Assembly: GCA_964035795.1 (NCBI GenBank)
Contig: OZ038325.1
Location: 8,379,698 to 8,443,697 of the forward strand
Reading direction: 5' to 3'
Source: Pterobdella sp. o SKG-2022
Lineage: Eukaryota > Annelida > Clitellata > Hirudinida > Piscicolidae
DNA: 64,000 nucleotides
Shown: positions 1-17,600 of the stretch, piece after piece
How positions within the stretch are numbered: the first letter of the stretch is position 1
How the letters are laid out: each line of letters begins with the position of its first letter
Program-made: the position numbers and the translations under genes
Notes under the pieces: model-generated
Told to the model about the DNA's origin: nothing
What the model saw: only the letters and a program-made list of their open reading frames with translations
Databases searched by the model: none

Positions 1-5140
<5,140 letters not shown>

Positions 5141-5280
5141 CAGTGAAAATAGATTCTACTGCTATGAAAATCGACCGAAAAAGTAGTTTTTAACATTTAA
5201 AATGTTTTCTTATTGCATATTTTTCGGAAATTAATTGTTGAATGAATTTTTAATGCTATAAATTTTGAATGTTTTCTTTT

Positions 5281-5286
5281 AATAAA
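5281..5286 (+). other. AATAAA polyadenylation signal, probable DNMT1
   Basis: Canonical hexamer about 340 bases after the DNMT1 stop and downstream of the TAG array, on the coding strand. Confidence 0.45.
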
Positions 5287-5359
5287 CCATGTTTTTCCAG
5301 TTCAGTTTTAAACTTTTTGATAATATTTTTTTGGTTGCATCTTTGAATATCTTCTGTAT

Positions 5360-5505
5360 ATCCATCTATCTATCTACCCACTTATATCTAATATCTAGTT
5401 ATCTATCTACCCGCTTATATCTAATATCCATTTATCTGTCTACCCACTTATCTCTAATATCCATTTATCTATCTACCCTTTTTTTTATCTAATACCCATT
5501 TAGCT
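5360..5505. repeat. Tandem repeat, unit about 36 bp, TATC-rich
   Basis: Four diverged copies of a unit containing 'tatctaatatc' and 'ttatctatctaccc', in the intergenic space after DNMT1. Confidence 0.65.
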
Positions 5506-6816
5506 CCTCAATCTACTCACAAATAGGCTAAATTAACCTCCGTCGAATTTTGAAATTTTTCAAACTAAAATCATATCTCAAGCATGTGAAATTGATTATA
5601 TCGTTCAATAAATGCTCTCACAATAATGAAATACTTTCTTCCTTAATTACCCATAACACGGCATCTTCAAATGCCCCATGTTATTTATTGATGTGTTTTT
5701 AAGAATTTCACTGTGCATATATATATATATATGTTCTAAACGTCTTTTTATTTTCTGAAATTTCAAAATATTTGTTAATTAAACGGTAAGGATTTATTAA
5801 AAAATTTATCTTTTTACTCATATCACTGCTTTTTTTCTGGGCCAATCAGCTTCACTGCAGGTAAATACATTATCTTAGTAGCATCTTGAAACAGTTTGAT
5901 TCTTCAGCGACCTGTTAAGTCTTTTAAAGAGAACACTGCCGAAGCGTGACGTTGATGATCATACAGTTTTCAAAATTTTTGATAAAATCCAAAATATTGT
6001 ATAATTGACGCTTTTTTTATATAATAATGAACAATAGTTATGAAAAATCAAGGGTTTTTGAACTATGTATTGATGAAGCGAGTTTCAGATGCCCTTTTGC
6101 ATTCTTTCAAATGCCACCTGACCACCTGCGCCTCTCATCATTATTACTTTTATTTTTTGATTTAATATCTTTTATTTACCGTCATCTCGTGCCTCGTTAT
6201 TTTTTTGATTTAGTACCATCTTTTTAAACACAATCGTTTCATTGCTTAAAATTATTTTTTCGACATGAACAAAATTAAAATACTCTTAAGCATGGAAATA
6301 ATTTCAACGAAAATAAAAAAGAATATAAATAATAATAATCAACATAACAAACTCAACAACCCCCAAAAGTACTCACGTCATCAGAATGGCCTCCTCCCAT
6401 TGGGTCAGAATTTCAGGTTAGTGTCTTGGAAGAATTTATCTTATATCTATGGAGCGCAAATGGAGTTATATGGGATACTTAACAATGAAATTTCAGCTTC
6501 AAGTGTTTTACTAAATTATAAATTTTTTCGTTAAAACAGCTGAAAAATGATTCCTATGTGATTATTTCATAAATTATCGTCTGCAGTTTTGCTGGTTACC
6601 ATGGCGATGATGCAGTGTAGAGGTTAAAAGTTAATTTTGTTTTTCGCTTGAAAATCTTTAAGCTCCAAAAATAATTTTTCACCCAAAATAATAATATGGC
6701 GAGAGAACGACCATCACAACAATGCCTCACACCCCCTTCACTCATACCCCCACATACAACTCATACAACACCATTTTAAACCACACTATCTCACTCCACA
6801 CCTCCCTTCACACCAG

Positions 6817-9800
6817 CTACAAACACTTGGTCCCCATGGTCAGAATATTCGCCTTGTAACGTCACTTGTGGAAATGGGTTCCAAACCAGAAATCGGTTGG
6901 TTATTTTGGCCGTTTCTTCTATTATTATTATTATTATCATTATTATTATTATTATTATAAAATCATTCTTTTAAAGGTTTGAATGCAAATTTTCTAATCA
7001 TTAATCAACTTTTCTTGAACGTAGACAAAAATTGTAGAAGATTCTATACAAGAATTTCATCGTAAAAAAATAACAACTTTTATTATTATCGCTATATGTA
7101 TTATTTTTATTATTATCATGATCATTATCACGACAGCACGTGCTTGGACACCAAATGCGTAGGAGCCACTCATGAAAACATACCATGCAGCAAATGTTAG
7201 TAGCTTGCATATTCATTAATTATTAGCCACGCCCACCTCATTAGTTTTCATAACTAATTCATTATGGATTAGTAGTACCTTTCATTCTTATTAGACATTT
7301 GTTTAGCTTTAATAGGTATTTAATAATAAACTACCAATCAGGTTTCTCAATCTTTAAAGTTATTTTTAATTAATAACTAAATAAATTAATTTTTTATTCA
7401 TATTTATCAACAATTAACCCCACCCACCTCATTAAGTATGCATACCTCTGAAGGAATTACTGGCCTTTTACAGGTTTTTGGGTGAGTTGATGAATATTTA
7501 ATGGTTACAAGATAATGAATATAATTTCAGAACACTAGTAAGTTTATTAAGTTTCTTAATAAACTTACTAGTGTTCTGAAATTATATTCATTTTACGGTT
7601 TGGCTTTTGAAAAAATCATTATGTTGTGATTACAAGCTAGTAGTTTAATTTAATTACTATACGTGCTAACAAATAGAAACAAATATCTTTACTATGAATA
7701 GTAAAACTTCTGCTAATAATAGTTATGACGTTAATTAATAATAACAACAGTTATAATACTAAGAATAACATCACCAACAAAGCGAGACAAAGAGCTTGGA
7801 CTGATTGGTCGGAATGGACTGGTTGTAGTGTCAGTTGTGGAGATGAAGGAAAGAGGAATAGGAGAAGGCTCATTAATATTCATTACTCCTATTTTTAGAA
7901 ACATTCAAATCGTATTTCAGTTGTTTTTAGACAGTTTGAATGTTGGTATTGTAGGATCAACTCAATTAGTTTTTATCAATTCTATCTATAGTAGCAATTA
8001 AGTTGAAACAGCAGAGCTAAATATAAGTTCTTTTTATAGAAAGTATGAATATTAATAACATATTCACAGATCATGTGTTGATTATCGTCTGCATCAAAGT
8101 AATGAGGCAGAATGTGGAGGTGATTACGAGGAAGTTCAAGAATGTACCTCACCCAATGCTTGTCCTTCTTTTGTCAATGCTGGTCAGATGGTGGTTATGG
8201 GGAATGATTGATGGTGGTGAGATGTGATGAGAAATAAGCAAATTTTTGGGTTGTATTGAGAATAGTTATGTTGAAAAAGAAGCTGGAAATAGCGTATTAA
8301 AGACAGCAAGCACAGAATAGTTATTTTTAATTCGCTAGGCGGCAAAATATTTTTGTTTAATAGAAGATTCGTAGCATTATAATCTATAACATAATCTATT
8401 GTTGTTTTTTAAATTATAACCTTAATTAATTCATATTTCAATGAATATTATAACCGATGGAATATTTGAAAATCTCATACAAAATAAATAATAACTACAT
8501 TCAAAAGTGCCTGAAGATTTTGTGAGCAGTGATATGCAAGGTAATCCTTCATTGCTCTACTTTTGCGTTATTATATAAAAATAATAATAATAATATCAGT
8601 AATTAATATTCATATAATCAAATACTCATTTTTCAACCAATCATATGAAACAACATCACTCAAGAAATACAAGCATTGGTGCAACAACAGGAAGCAAAAA
8701 CAACCTCCATCACGCCCTTACCCCCTATTAAGGGTGAATGGGGCTCGTGGTCAGAATTTACTTCTTGTGACGTCATATGCGGAAATGGATCGAAAACAAG
8801 GACAAGATCATGTAACAACCCCGCCCCCAGTAATGGCGGTAAAGAATGTGACGGGCATGATGAAGAAGTTGAGAGGTGTAGAGAAAGAGATTGTGGTTGG
8901 TTGTTGTGAAGAAATGACGTGGTTGGTTTTTGTTGCAGTGTTGTAGTGGTTGGTTTTTGTTGCAATGTCGTTGTGGTAGGTTGATGTTGAAGAGTGTTGA
9001 AGTGCTTTTTTTCTTGAAACACATTGTTTTCATCTTCCTCCTACGTCACACAACCTTCATAAACACATATAAAATTAATTTTCTTTCACCTGAATCACCA
9101 TCATCACTACCATAACCAACACTTTCATCACTACCATCTCTATTAATATTCTCATCATCATTATCACCACCATATTCACTACCACTACCCTCTTCCCTTC
9201 TCAAAGTGAAATGGAGCGACTGGAGTTCTTACGACGTATGCAGCGTCACATGCGGAAATGGAACACAAACAAGATGGCGAACATGTGAACCACTCTTCCA
9301 TGACTCCTTCTTGGTCGATATATCGGAAAAAGATATGCAATGTACCGGAAATGAATCGGAAAAAAAATTTTGCAACATGGGGTCGTGTCGTGGTAATGAT
9401 TTTCGTTGATTTTTCAAGTTTTACATCATTCAAACATTTTAAAATCTATTACTACAAGTACCCTTCTTACAACCACCCAACTAACACAAACCTCCGATAT
9501 AAACTAGCCCAAAAACAGTCCCACCCTACCACACCAAAACCACTCTTACCCAACCACTGCCACAGACTGCAAGGTGAACAATGGTCTTTGTTACCACACC
9601 TGTTTGACAAACCCTAGTGGCCAAGTATATTGCGGTTGTAAAGAAGGGTACAAGCTTAATGATGATGGCATGAGTTGTGATGGTGGGTTTTGGGGTAGTT
9701 TGGGGATTTTGGGATGTTAAGATTTTTCGATTTAGACTTGGTTAGTTTTGAGTACACCAACACACATACACACACTTGCATACATACTTAAACAACAAAA

Positions 9801-10187
9801 AACACTATCACAAACAAGAACATACATACCAATAAAAAACCGCAGACATCAACGAATGCAAAGGCGATAACAATTGCGAAGGAACCTGCGTCAACTTTGT
9901 AGGAAACTACTTCTGTTTCTGTCACAAAAGGAACCATTATTGGCACTGGAAACTTCATGAGTGTGTCGGTGAGTGTGTGTGTTTGTTTGTGTCTGTGTGT
10001 TTGCGTGAGTTGGATAGTGTGTGTGTTGGTGAGTTCTTGTGGGCTAGTGAGTATATTGCTTCATATTTGTTTGTTCGTGTGCTTGTTTGTATGTGTTTTT
10101 CTTGTGTATTTATTCAGTTTTATTTATTCACTTCAAATCTTGTGCAACTATAAATAGACTTATGAATATTCAACAGAACAAATATAA
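6817..10187 (+). CDS. Secreted TSP1-repeat / EGF-domain protein (5' end unknown)
   Basis: Extracellular multidomain protein. Exons: 6817-6895 + 7137-7195 (TSP1 repeat 1: 'TWSPWSEYSPCNVTCGNG', then 'TCLDTKC'), 7783-7867 + 8070-8190 (repeat 2: 'WTDWSEWTGCSVSCG'), 8733-8895 (repeat 3: 'WGSWSEFTSCDVICGNG'), 9207-9392 (repeat 4: 'WSDWSSYDVCSVTCGNG'), 9566-9682 (EGF, six Cys) and 9846-9968 (calcium-binding EGF: 'DINEC', 'CVNFVGNYFCFC'). A short terminal exon at 10177-10187 (E-Q-I-stop) fits the phase and is followed by AATAAA hexamers, but is weakly supported. Repeats 1 and 2 are split after the CGxG motif; repeats 3 and 4 sit in single exons. The 7867 junction needs a GC donor. Repeat 1 lacks its expected last Cys in this model, so the 7195-7783 junction is uncertain. 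No signal peptide or N-terminal exon was found. Family resemblance is to TSP1/EGF matrix or guidance proteins; no orthologue is assigned. Confidence 0.8.
7514..7592. repeat. Perfect 38-bp inverted repeat with 3-nt loop
   Basis: Left arm 7514-7551 and right arm 7555-7592 are exact reverse complements, separated by TTT. The arms are not simple sequence (they contain 'cagaacactagtaag'). It lies in the TSP1/EGF intron between 7195 and 7783. It could be a hairpin or foldback element, or a hairpin precursor RNA; the sequence does not decide. Confidence 0.9.
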
Positions 10188-10294
10188 ACGGTAAAGGATT
10201 TATTCAGAAGCATTTCCGACATGAAGACAGACAAAATTAGCATTTATTAATTCATCAGTAGCAATTATATAGCATAATATGAAAAAATATTACA

Positions 10295-10307
10295 AATAAA
10301 CAATAAA
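10295..10307 (+). other. Paired AATAAA polyadenylation signals
   Basis: Two AATAAA hexamers (10295-10300 and 10302-10307) lie about 110 bases after the putative terminal exon of the TSP1/EGF gene, which supports the gene ending near 10187. Confidence 0.4.
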
Positions 10308-13234
10308 AATTTTAAAAATATTTGAAAAATTCATATTTAATCTTTATTTATTCTTAAGTGAAATAAATTGAATTGCATTTGTGACGTTTACAAATGATGA
10401 CGCTACTAACCATTACAGAAGTTCTGATTACATTTACATATAAAATTACAGTAAGGATAATTATTACATTCGCATATAGCTTACAGTGAATTTCATTACT
10501 ACACTAACATATAAAATTACAGCGAGAATCGTTATTAAATTTTCACATAGACCTACAGTAAAAATCATAATTAAACTTTTTGTAAAGTTACAGTAAAGAT
10601 GATTAAAAAAATTACAGTAAAGATTATTACTCCAATTTCAAAACAACCACATTACCAAGGATGAGCAAGTGATGGTGATGATGACGTGGTTACCAAGCAC
10701 AATAATCGCAAAATTAGCACGAACAAGAAGAATAAAAACCAAAATAATAATAATAATAAACAAAATAAAAATAATAATAACCACAATATAAAAAATAGCA
10801 AAAACAATCCATATAATAGAGGGAGAATTGAAGAGAGCTGAGACTGATAAAGAAACTGAGAAGGTAATCTAATGACGTCATCGGCGAAAATAATTATCGA
10901 TAAGATGCAACACGTTGATAAAAATAATAAAATTATAAAAAAATCTTCTATTAAATACAAAAATTATAGTTATTTAAGGATTTAGAAATTTTTTAAATAT
11001 AAAAATATTATTCATTAAATTGAAAATTAGGCAGCTCAATAAAAAGGCGATAAAAGTAGAATCAATAAACAAAGGCGATTGGCTTGAAAAATGAAAGAAA
11101 AAAATAAAAATACGCGCATAATTTACAATTTCACATCCATTTTAAAAATTAAATAAGTTTTCGCGATTTTTTTCAAAAAAATTATAAATTAGTTCTCAGT
11201 TTTATCACGAAAAATTAAATTTTCAGGGAAATAATATCGATTAGGCAAAAATTAACTTTTTCACTTAAAAATGGCGACCAATGATTAGTGCAATGAAAAG
11301 TGAGTTGATGTAATGATTGTGACGTAATGAAAAAAAAATTATTTTGATTGGTTCATAGTTGCTGGTTGATGAGAACAAAGAATAAAAAAATAATTCTGAA
11401 AGATTTAAATATTATAATTTAACTAATATTAATGTGGACAAAAAATGATATTATGATAAAGAGAAAAAGAATAATAATGACAGATGATTTGTGTTTGCAA
11501 ACTAGATGTATAATAGGTGATGTTTGAGAAACAATTCATAAAAACAATGACAAAGAAATAACAAAAAATAGAATACTCATGATAATGATTAATGGTCATA
11601 ACAGTTATTCTTGAGAACAAAAAAAAACGTTGGTATAAACAAAAAAATAAAAAAAATCAAAACAAGAAAATAAATAGCAACCTGAATATTTTTCCAAAAC
11701 AATATAAAAAACAATTATAAATATTCAAAATAATAATAAAAAAAATAAAAAAAGAATAATAATAAAAATAATAAGACAAATAATAAGAATCATAAATCAC
11801 AACATGAGTTGAGCATTGTCCATTTGGTCTTCAGCATAACATCAATAATAAGAATAATAAAAACAAAAATAGTGAAGAAAAAATAATAAATCAATCAATA
11901 ATATATGTTTTGATACATATTCTAATCAAGCATTTAAAAATTGTTTTTATTATATTTTGACGTCATCAATGGTATGACTAAGAGCATTGTTTTGAATTTT
12001 TGTTTCTATGGGTGAGTGCTGATCGGTTAAAAATTTTGAAATATTCCTTTTTTTTACCATTAGTAAAGATATAAATATTAATATTATTTTTATTGATCAA
12101 TATAATTGTTGTTTTTATTTTTATTATTATTGTTGTTATTTCCATTTATTTCTGCCTAACTTATTGTTTTTATTATTATCCAAATTATTATTATTTTATT
12201 TGTTATTGTTTTTTTTTTGTTTATGTTAGCAGTATTTCAACATAAACAATAGCATCACAAAAGTAAACTTAAGTATGAAATGTTTAAAAGTAAACTCCAT
12301 TAAAATTAACGTCACAAATGTTAGAAAACTAGAAACTAAATACAAAAATAGACAACTGAATTTTGTATGCATGTGTATTTTTGTGTTCGTGCATCTAATC
12401 GTTTGTGTGGTATGCCTCCTGTTTGTGTGTTTCTGTATGTTCCATTTTGTATTTTTGTTTATTTGTATTTTTTTATGTGTATTTGTAGGTTTTTTATGTG
12501 TTTTCTGTATGCGGAAACAATTAACTGAAAAATTGTGTTATAAAAGTTTTATCTATAAATTTAAGTTTATGTGCATGCAGTTAATAATTTGTTTATCACG
12601 TGTGTTATCGTTAGTGTGTGAGAAAGCTGTGTTTTTCTTGTGTGTGTTTTGTACGTGTTATTATTAACTTGTGCTTATGTATGTGAGCTAGTATTATCTA
12701 TTATCATTAAGTAATATGTATAAATGTGTAATTTTGGGTAATATTAAGTGCATTTGTTGTGTTTTTAGCTGTTTTTTTATTTGCTAATAACATCTTCATT
12801 TTTTGTAAAACTCTTTTCATTTGTATTGAATAATTTTCAAGCGGGTTTCCCCAGTTTTATGAAAGCTTTAATGTGTTAGCCTAGGTGTGTTGGCTCTGTG
12901 TGATGTGGTGTTGTGTGTGTTATAGCTGTTTCTGATTATGGAGATAGGAGAGTGATGAAAAGTGAACATGGAGTGAAATGAAGAATTATTTACAGAATCA
13001 ATTTAAGTATTATTATCTTTTTAGTTTTAAGAAATTATTTTAATAGCAAAATAGATGGATAGATGGAAGGATGGATAGATAAATAAAAATAACAAAAATA
13101 AGTGGATGAAAAAATAAGTTTTGAGAAATCTTGCAAAAAAAAACCTCAACAATAAAAATAAAAAAAAACAGTGAAAAAAATTAAAATGATAATGGTGAAA
13201 TAATGAAAAATCCTACTATTAAATAATTAAAATA

Positions 13235-13775
13235 ATAATAACAATAAGAATAACAATAGTAATTATAACAGAAATAATAACAACAATTATAAGAAAGGGA
13301 ATAACAAAAAAAATGATAACTATAATAATAATAATAACAACAATAATAATAATAATAACAATAATAATAATAACAATAATAGTAATAATAAAAATAATAA
13401 TAATAACAATAATAGTAATAATAAAAATAATAATAATAACAATAATAGTAATAAGAATAAAATAATGATGAGAGTGACTAGTTGTTCTCATGGATTGAAA
13501 CAAGATTTGAAGCTTCAACACTGATTTATAACTGTGGGCCTTCTTCTATTTTTATTATTATTATTACTATTATTATTATTATTTTTACTATTATTATTAT
13601 TATTTTTACTATTATTATTATTATTTTTACTATTATTATTATAGTTATCATTTTTTTTTGTTATTCTCTTTCTTATAATTATTGTTATTATTAATGTTGT
13701 TGTTATTATTTCTGTTATAATTACTATTGTTATTTTTATTATTTTTATTATTATTGTTATTATTTTTGTTATTAT
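13235..13775. repeat. Long inverted repeat, arms about 220 bp, spacer about 85 bp
   Basis: Left arm (about 13235-13460) and right arm (about 13547-13775) are near-perfect reverse complements. They match through non-simple words as well as AAT runs: 'aacaatagtaattataacag' on the left has its exact complement near 13710-13730, and 'gataactataat' near 13315-13326 has its complement near 13639-13650. The right arm carries a small extra segment near 13690. The central spacer (about 13461-13546) is unique sequence. Confidence 0.8.
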
Positions 13776-14600
13776 TGACCCAGTATAGAAGTGTTACCAT
13801 TCATCTCACTTTGTAGGGGTTGCTGAACTTGAGAGGAAATAAGAAAAAAAAGAATTTAAAAAACAATAAAAAAATAATAAAAAGAATGAAATGGTGATAA
13901 AAAATAATAGCAGCAAAACAAGAATAAAAAAATGTTCAAAACCTCAAAACAATAAATAAGCAAAATTGATAAACCAAAATTCAACAACGATATAAAATAA
14001 ATCATCACCAATATTGGCGAGGATTATAAAAATATAATGAATAATATTTAAAAAAAAATAATAACAATAATAATAATAACAATAATAATAATAATAATAA
14101 CCAAAATATTAAGATGAAAACGAGAGGAAATCGCACAATTAACAATATCATAAATAATCAAAACTGAGAAGGTGTGTGAGTGATAATAAAAATAATAAGA
14201 ATCAAAATAATAAAAACGAAAAAAATGGTTAATAATTATCACACCAATTTAAATTAATAATATTTAAAAGATAACGATGATAGATTGATGTTATTTGGAA
14301 AGGGGAGGAGTAGTCGAAAAGACTGACAACTGGGAGCATCATATGAGAGAATCTTCAAACAACTATGTAAGCACCGTTGGTTATAATAATTATTGAAATA
14401 AAATTAATTATTAATTAAATAAGGATTATTATTGTTTTAATATTTTTAAAAAATTACATCATCAATTTTGGTTTGATTTAAAATTTGATGGAATAATATT
14501 AGTTGAACACGAATCACTATAAGGAATACGATATTGATGAAACATGAAACGACATTAATAATAATAATATCAATAAACTAATCATAAAAATAAAAAATAA

Positions 14601-17600
14601 TTATATGGGGGTTTCGGTGGGATGAGGGCGGAGGGGGTGGTGGTCGAATGAGTGACCCAAAAGGTTATCGCTAGAGTTAAGTTCAAAGGTCATCTCTCTG
14701 CCCACCAACCTATTCACCACTCTCGAACAGAAAAACACTAAAAATATTGCGAACCCCAACAGGAAGAAAAAAAACAGGAAGAAGAACCACACGTGAGAAT
14801 TTTCGGTCGAGTTTCTTTGGTGATAAGCTCCAACGAAACAAAGAACAACTACAAGGAAATAAATGGCCACGTAAAAGAACAAAAAGACGGTTAAAGACAA
14901 AAGACTTGAACTAAGACCGAGTTCAATTTGTTTTTTGTTTTTGATTTTCAAAATGGCCGCTGTGATGAGAAGAACGACGCTGAAGATGGTTGCTATGGTG
15001 ATGGGCAAAGCCACAAAAACCCACAGTGCTACTTGGCCTGTCAAGAAACCCACCTGTGTATTTTTTTGTTTGTTTGTTTGTCTTATTCTTTCAACACACA
15101 CCACCGAGTCAACCATCCAACATTCACCTAACAAAACACCTTCTCAATAACCCATCCATCACTCACTCACACACCCACCCACTCACCTCATACAAGCCAT
15201 AGAAGGGTCTGAAGGCAGAATCAGCTGTAGCAAGATCCAAAATAAGAGAAGGTACCACAAATATGAGAGGTACAACGAAAGAGATGGTTGTGTTGAGAAG
15301 AGGAAAGTGGGTCTTTGTGGTATCTTTGTCCAGGGTGTCGTCTGATTTGGTGATCTTTTCCTCGATTTGAGTGGATTTCTGAATAAACTGTGGAAATTGG
15401 TAGTTTTATGAGAGTTAGTTTTTTTGTTAAAAACTGGATTATGTTGTTAAGAATTTTCATCAATTAACATCAATAAAAATTTTAAAAATTGCTCAAAGGT
15501 ATTTCAACAAAAATTAATCAATAATCTCAACGTCATAACACCATCCCAACAACACACCAACCTGTTTCCGGCAGACGACAAAGGCCAGCAGACACAGACA
15601 AGAGGAGAGGAGAAGAAGAAAATAATGCAAAACAACACCTACCCAGAATGGGATGGTGGAAGAAGGAGAGGGGGTAGTGGGGGGGATTTTCCATGGAGGC
15701 ATTTTAACAGGCGATTCATGGTTGAGGAGGAGTGATGTGATGACGAAGGTGATTTGAGTGATGATGAGAATGACAGAGAGAAGTGTGATAAGGAATTTTG
15801 TAGGCGTTCCAGCAAAGTTTGGGATAAAAAGTAAACCGGAAATGGTGGCGAGAAGGCAGAGGATGGAGATGATAGGCATTATAACCGCCATGATGGATTG
15901 GTGTCTGGAAAAAACAAACATGTAAAGAAGATTAATTGTTCTATGTGATGTTCCTTTTTGGAGAACTGCTTCCTGTTTTTTTGCACTCACCACACACACC
16001 TGAACCACATTTTTACCCGCTCTGTTTAGCAGACGAGTCTTTGATGACGGGAAAACGCGATTCATAGAAGTGATTTGGATGGATTTATTAGAGAAAGTTG
16101 TAATATCCCCACTCTCCACATCCATCCATTCATCACACACATCTAGTGCAAGTTTGTGCTGGTGTTTTTTGTTATCTGGGGCATTTAAGTTCACTTTTTC
16201 ATCTTCTTTATCGTCTTCTTTTTTCTTTGAAGTTGTAATGCGTGCTTTCAAAGTTGTGGCTTGAAGATCATTATCAAGAGCATTTTCATTTATTTTATTT
16301 TTTATTGTCTGCATGGCATAATTACTACTTACAAACTGCTCATTTCCAGACTCGTGCTGCGTAATTAATGCATCACTAACCTCCTTTAAAGTCGTTCTAC
16401 CATCCTCAATTTCAGTCACATCAACACTCGATGCTGTAACCACAGTAGTAGTAGTAGAAGTAACAGTAGAAATACTAGTAACAGTAGTAATACAAGTAGT
16501 AGTAGTAGTGGCTGTAGTAGTAGTAGTAGCAGTGGCTGTAGTAGTAGTAGTAGTAGTGGCTGTAGTAGTAGTAGTAGTAGTGGCTGTAGTAGTAGTAGTA
16601 GTGGCTGTAGTAGTAGTAGTAGTGGCTGTAGTAGTAGTAGTAGTAGAGACAACGGAAGTAGTAGAACCTCTAGCATCAGCGTCTCCACTATCTTCAGTAG
16701 TGGGTTTTGGTTGTGGTTTCTTGTCCAAAGACCCAATAAGCATAAAGTCATCGTTATCCCACTGTCCATCCTTCTTCTTGTACCCTTCTTTGCCATCGTC
16801 CAACCACTCATTTTTAGGGAAGCTATCGTCTTCAATATTATTAGTATCACTTTTTTCATTATGATCAATATTATGATCCTTAGTTTCATTATATTTTTTC
16901 GTAGGTCTGTTGTTGTTAATATCATATTTTTTCATGCCACCACCACCATCATCATCACCATCACCACCAAAATCATCATCATCACCACCCTCATCGCCGT
17001 CATCATCTTCCTTATCATCTTCCGTCCACGTTTGCATCTCTTTATTCTTTTGTTTATCTCCAAACTCGAATCTGTCTTCCTCATTATTATATGGCCGCAT
17101 ACTCAAAGTCGCATCATAAATATCATTATCATCAAAAGAGTGATAAACGTAATCAGCGTCTGTGTTGAAGTTGAAGTAGTAGAAGTAGTTGTCGTCGAAG
17201 ATGCCCGATAATGTTGTTGGTTTCATTTTTTTTATTGTTGGGGTTTTTGTTGTTTGTGTGGCGGTAGTAGTAGTTGATGTAGTGGTGCTTGTAGTAGTAT
17301 TAGTAGAAGTAGTTGTGGTGCTAGTAGTAGTAGTTGTGGTAGTAGTAGTTGTGGTATGTTCCAAGCTTGAGATGTTATTAAAATAGACAGTTCTAAGCGC
17401 TTTAACAGTTGTTTGTTTATCGTAGGAGAGTGTTGTTTGAGTAGTTGTGGTGCTAGCAGTAGTTGTAGTAGTGGTGGTAGGGATAGTGGTAGTAGTAATA
17501 CTAGTAGTACTAACATCGGTAGTTGGATCGATACGAGGAGTAATGTAACTAGATGTGATGTTGTGATCAGAGGAGGTTTTGTAGTCGTAATACCTTCCAG

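Larger units (their letters stand above)
10188..14600. other. Intergenic AT-rich region, no gene seen
   Basis: Mostly AAT/ATT-rich sequence with GT-rich stretches (12360-12660), a long inverted repeat (13235-13775) and scattered simple repeats. ORFs here encode only poly-Ile/Leu/Phe or Val/Cys translations of repeats. No conserved motif was found on either strand. Confidence 0.6.

Noticed and set aside
10652..10960. 102-residue hydrophobic minus-strand ORF resembling a multi-pass membrane protein
   Set aside because: Leu/Phe/Ile come from AAT/AAA-rich plus-strand DNA; no start context, motif or neighbouring exon supports it.
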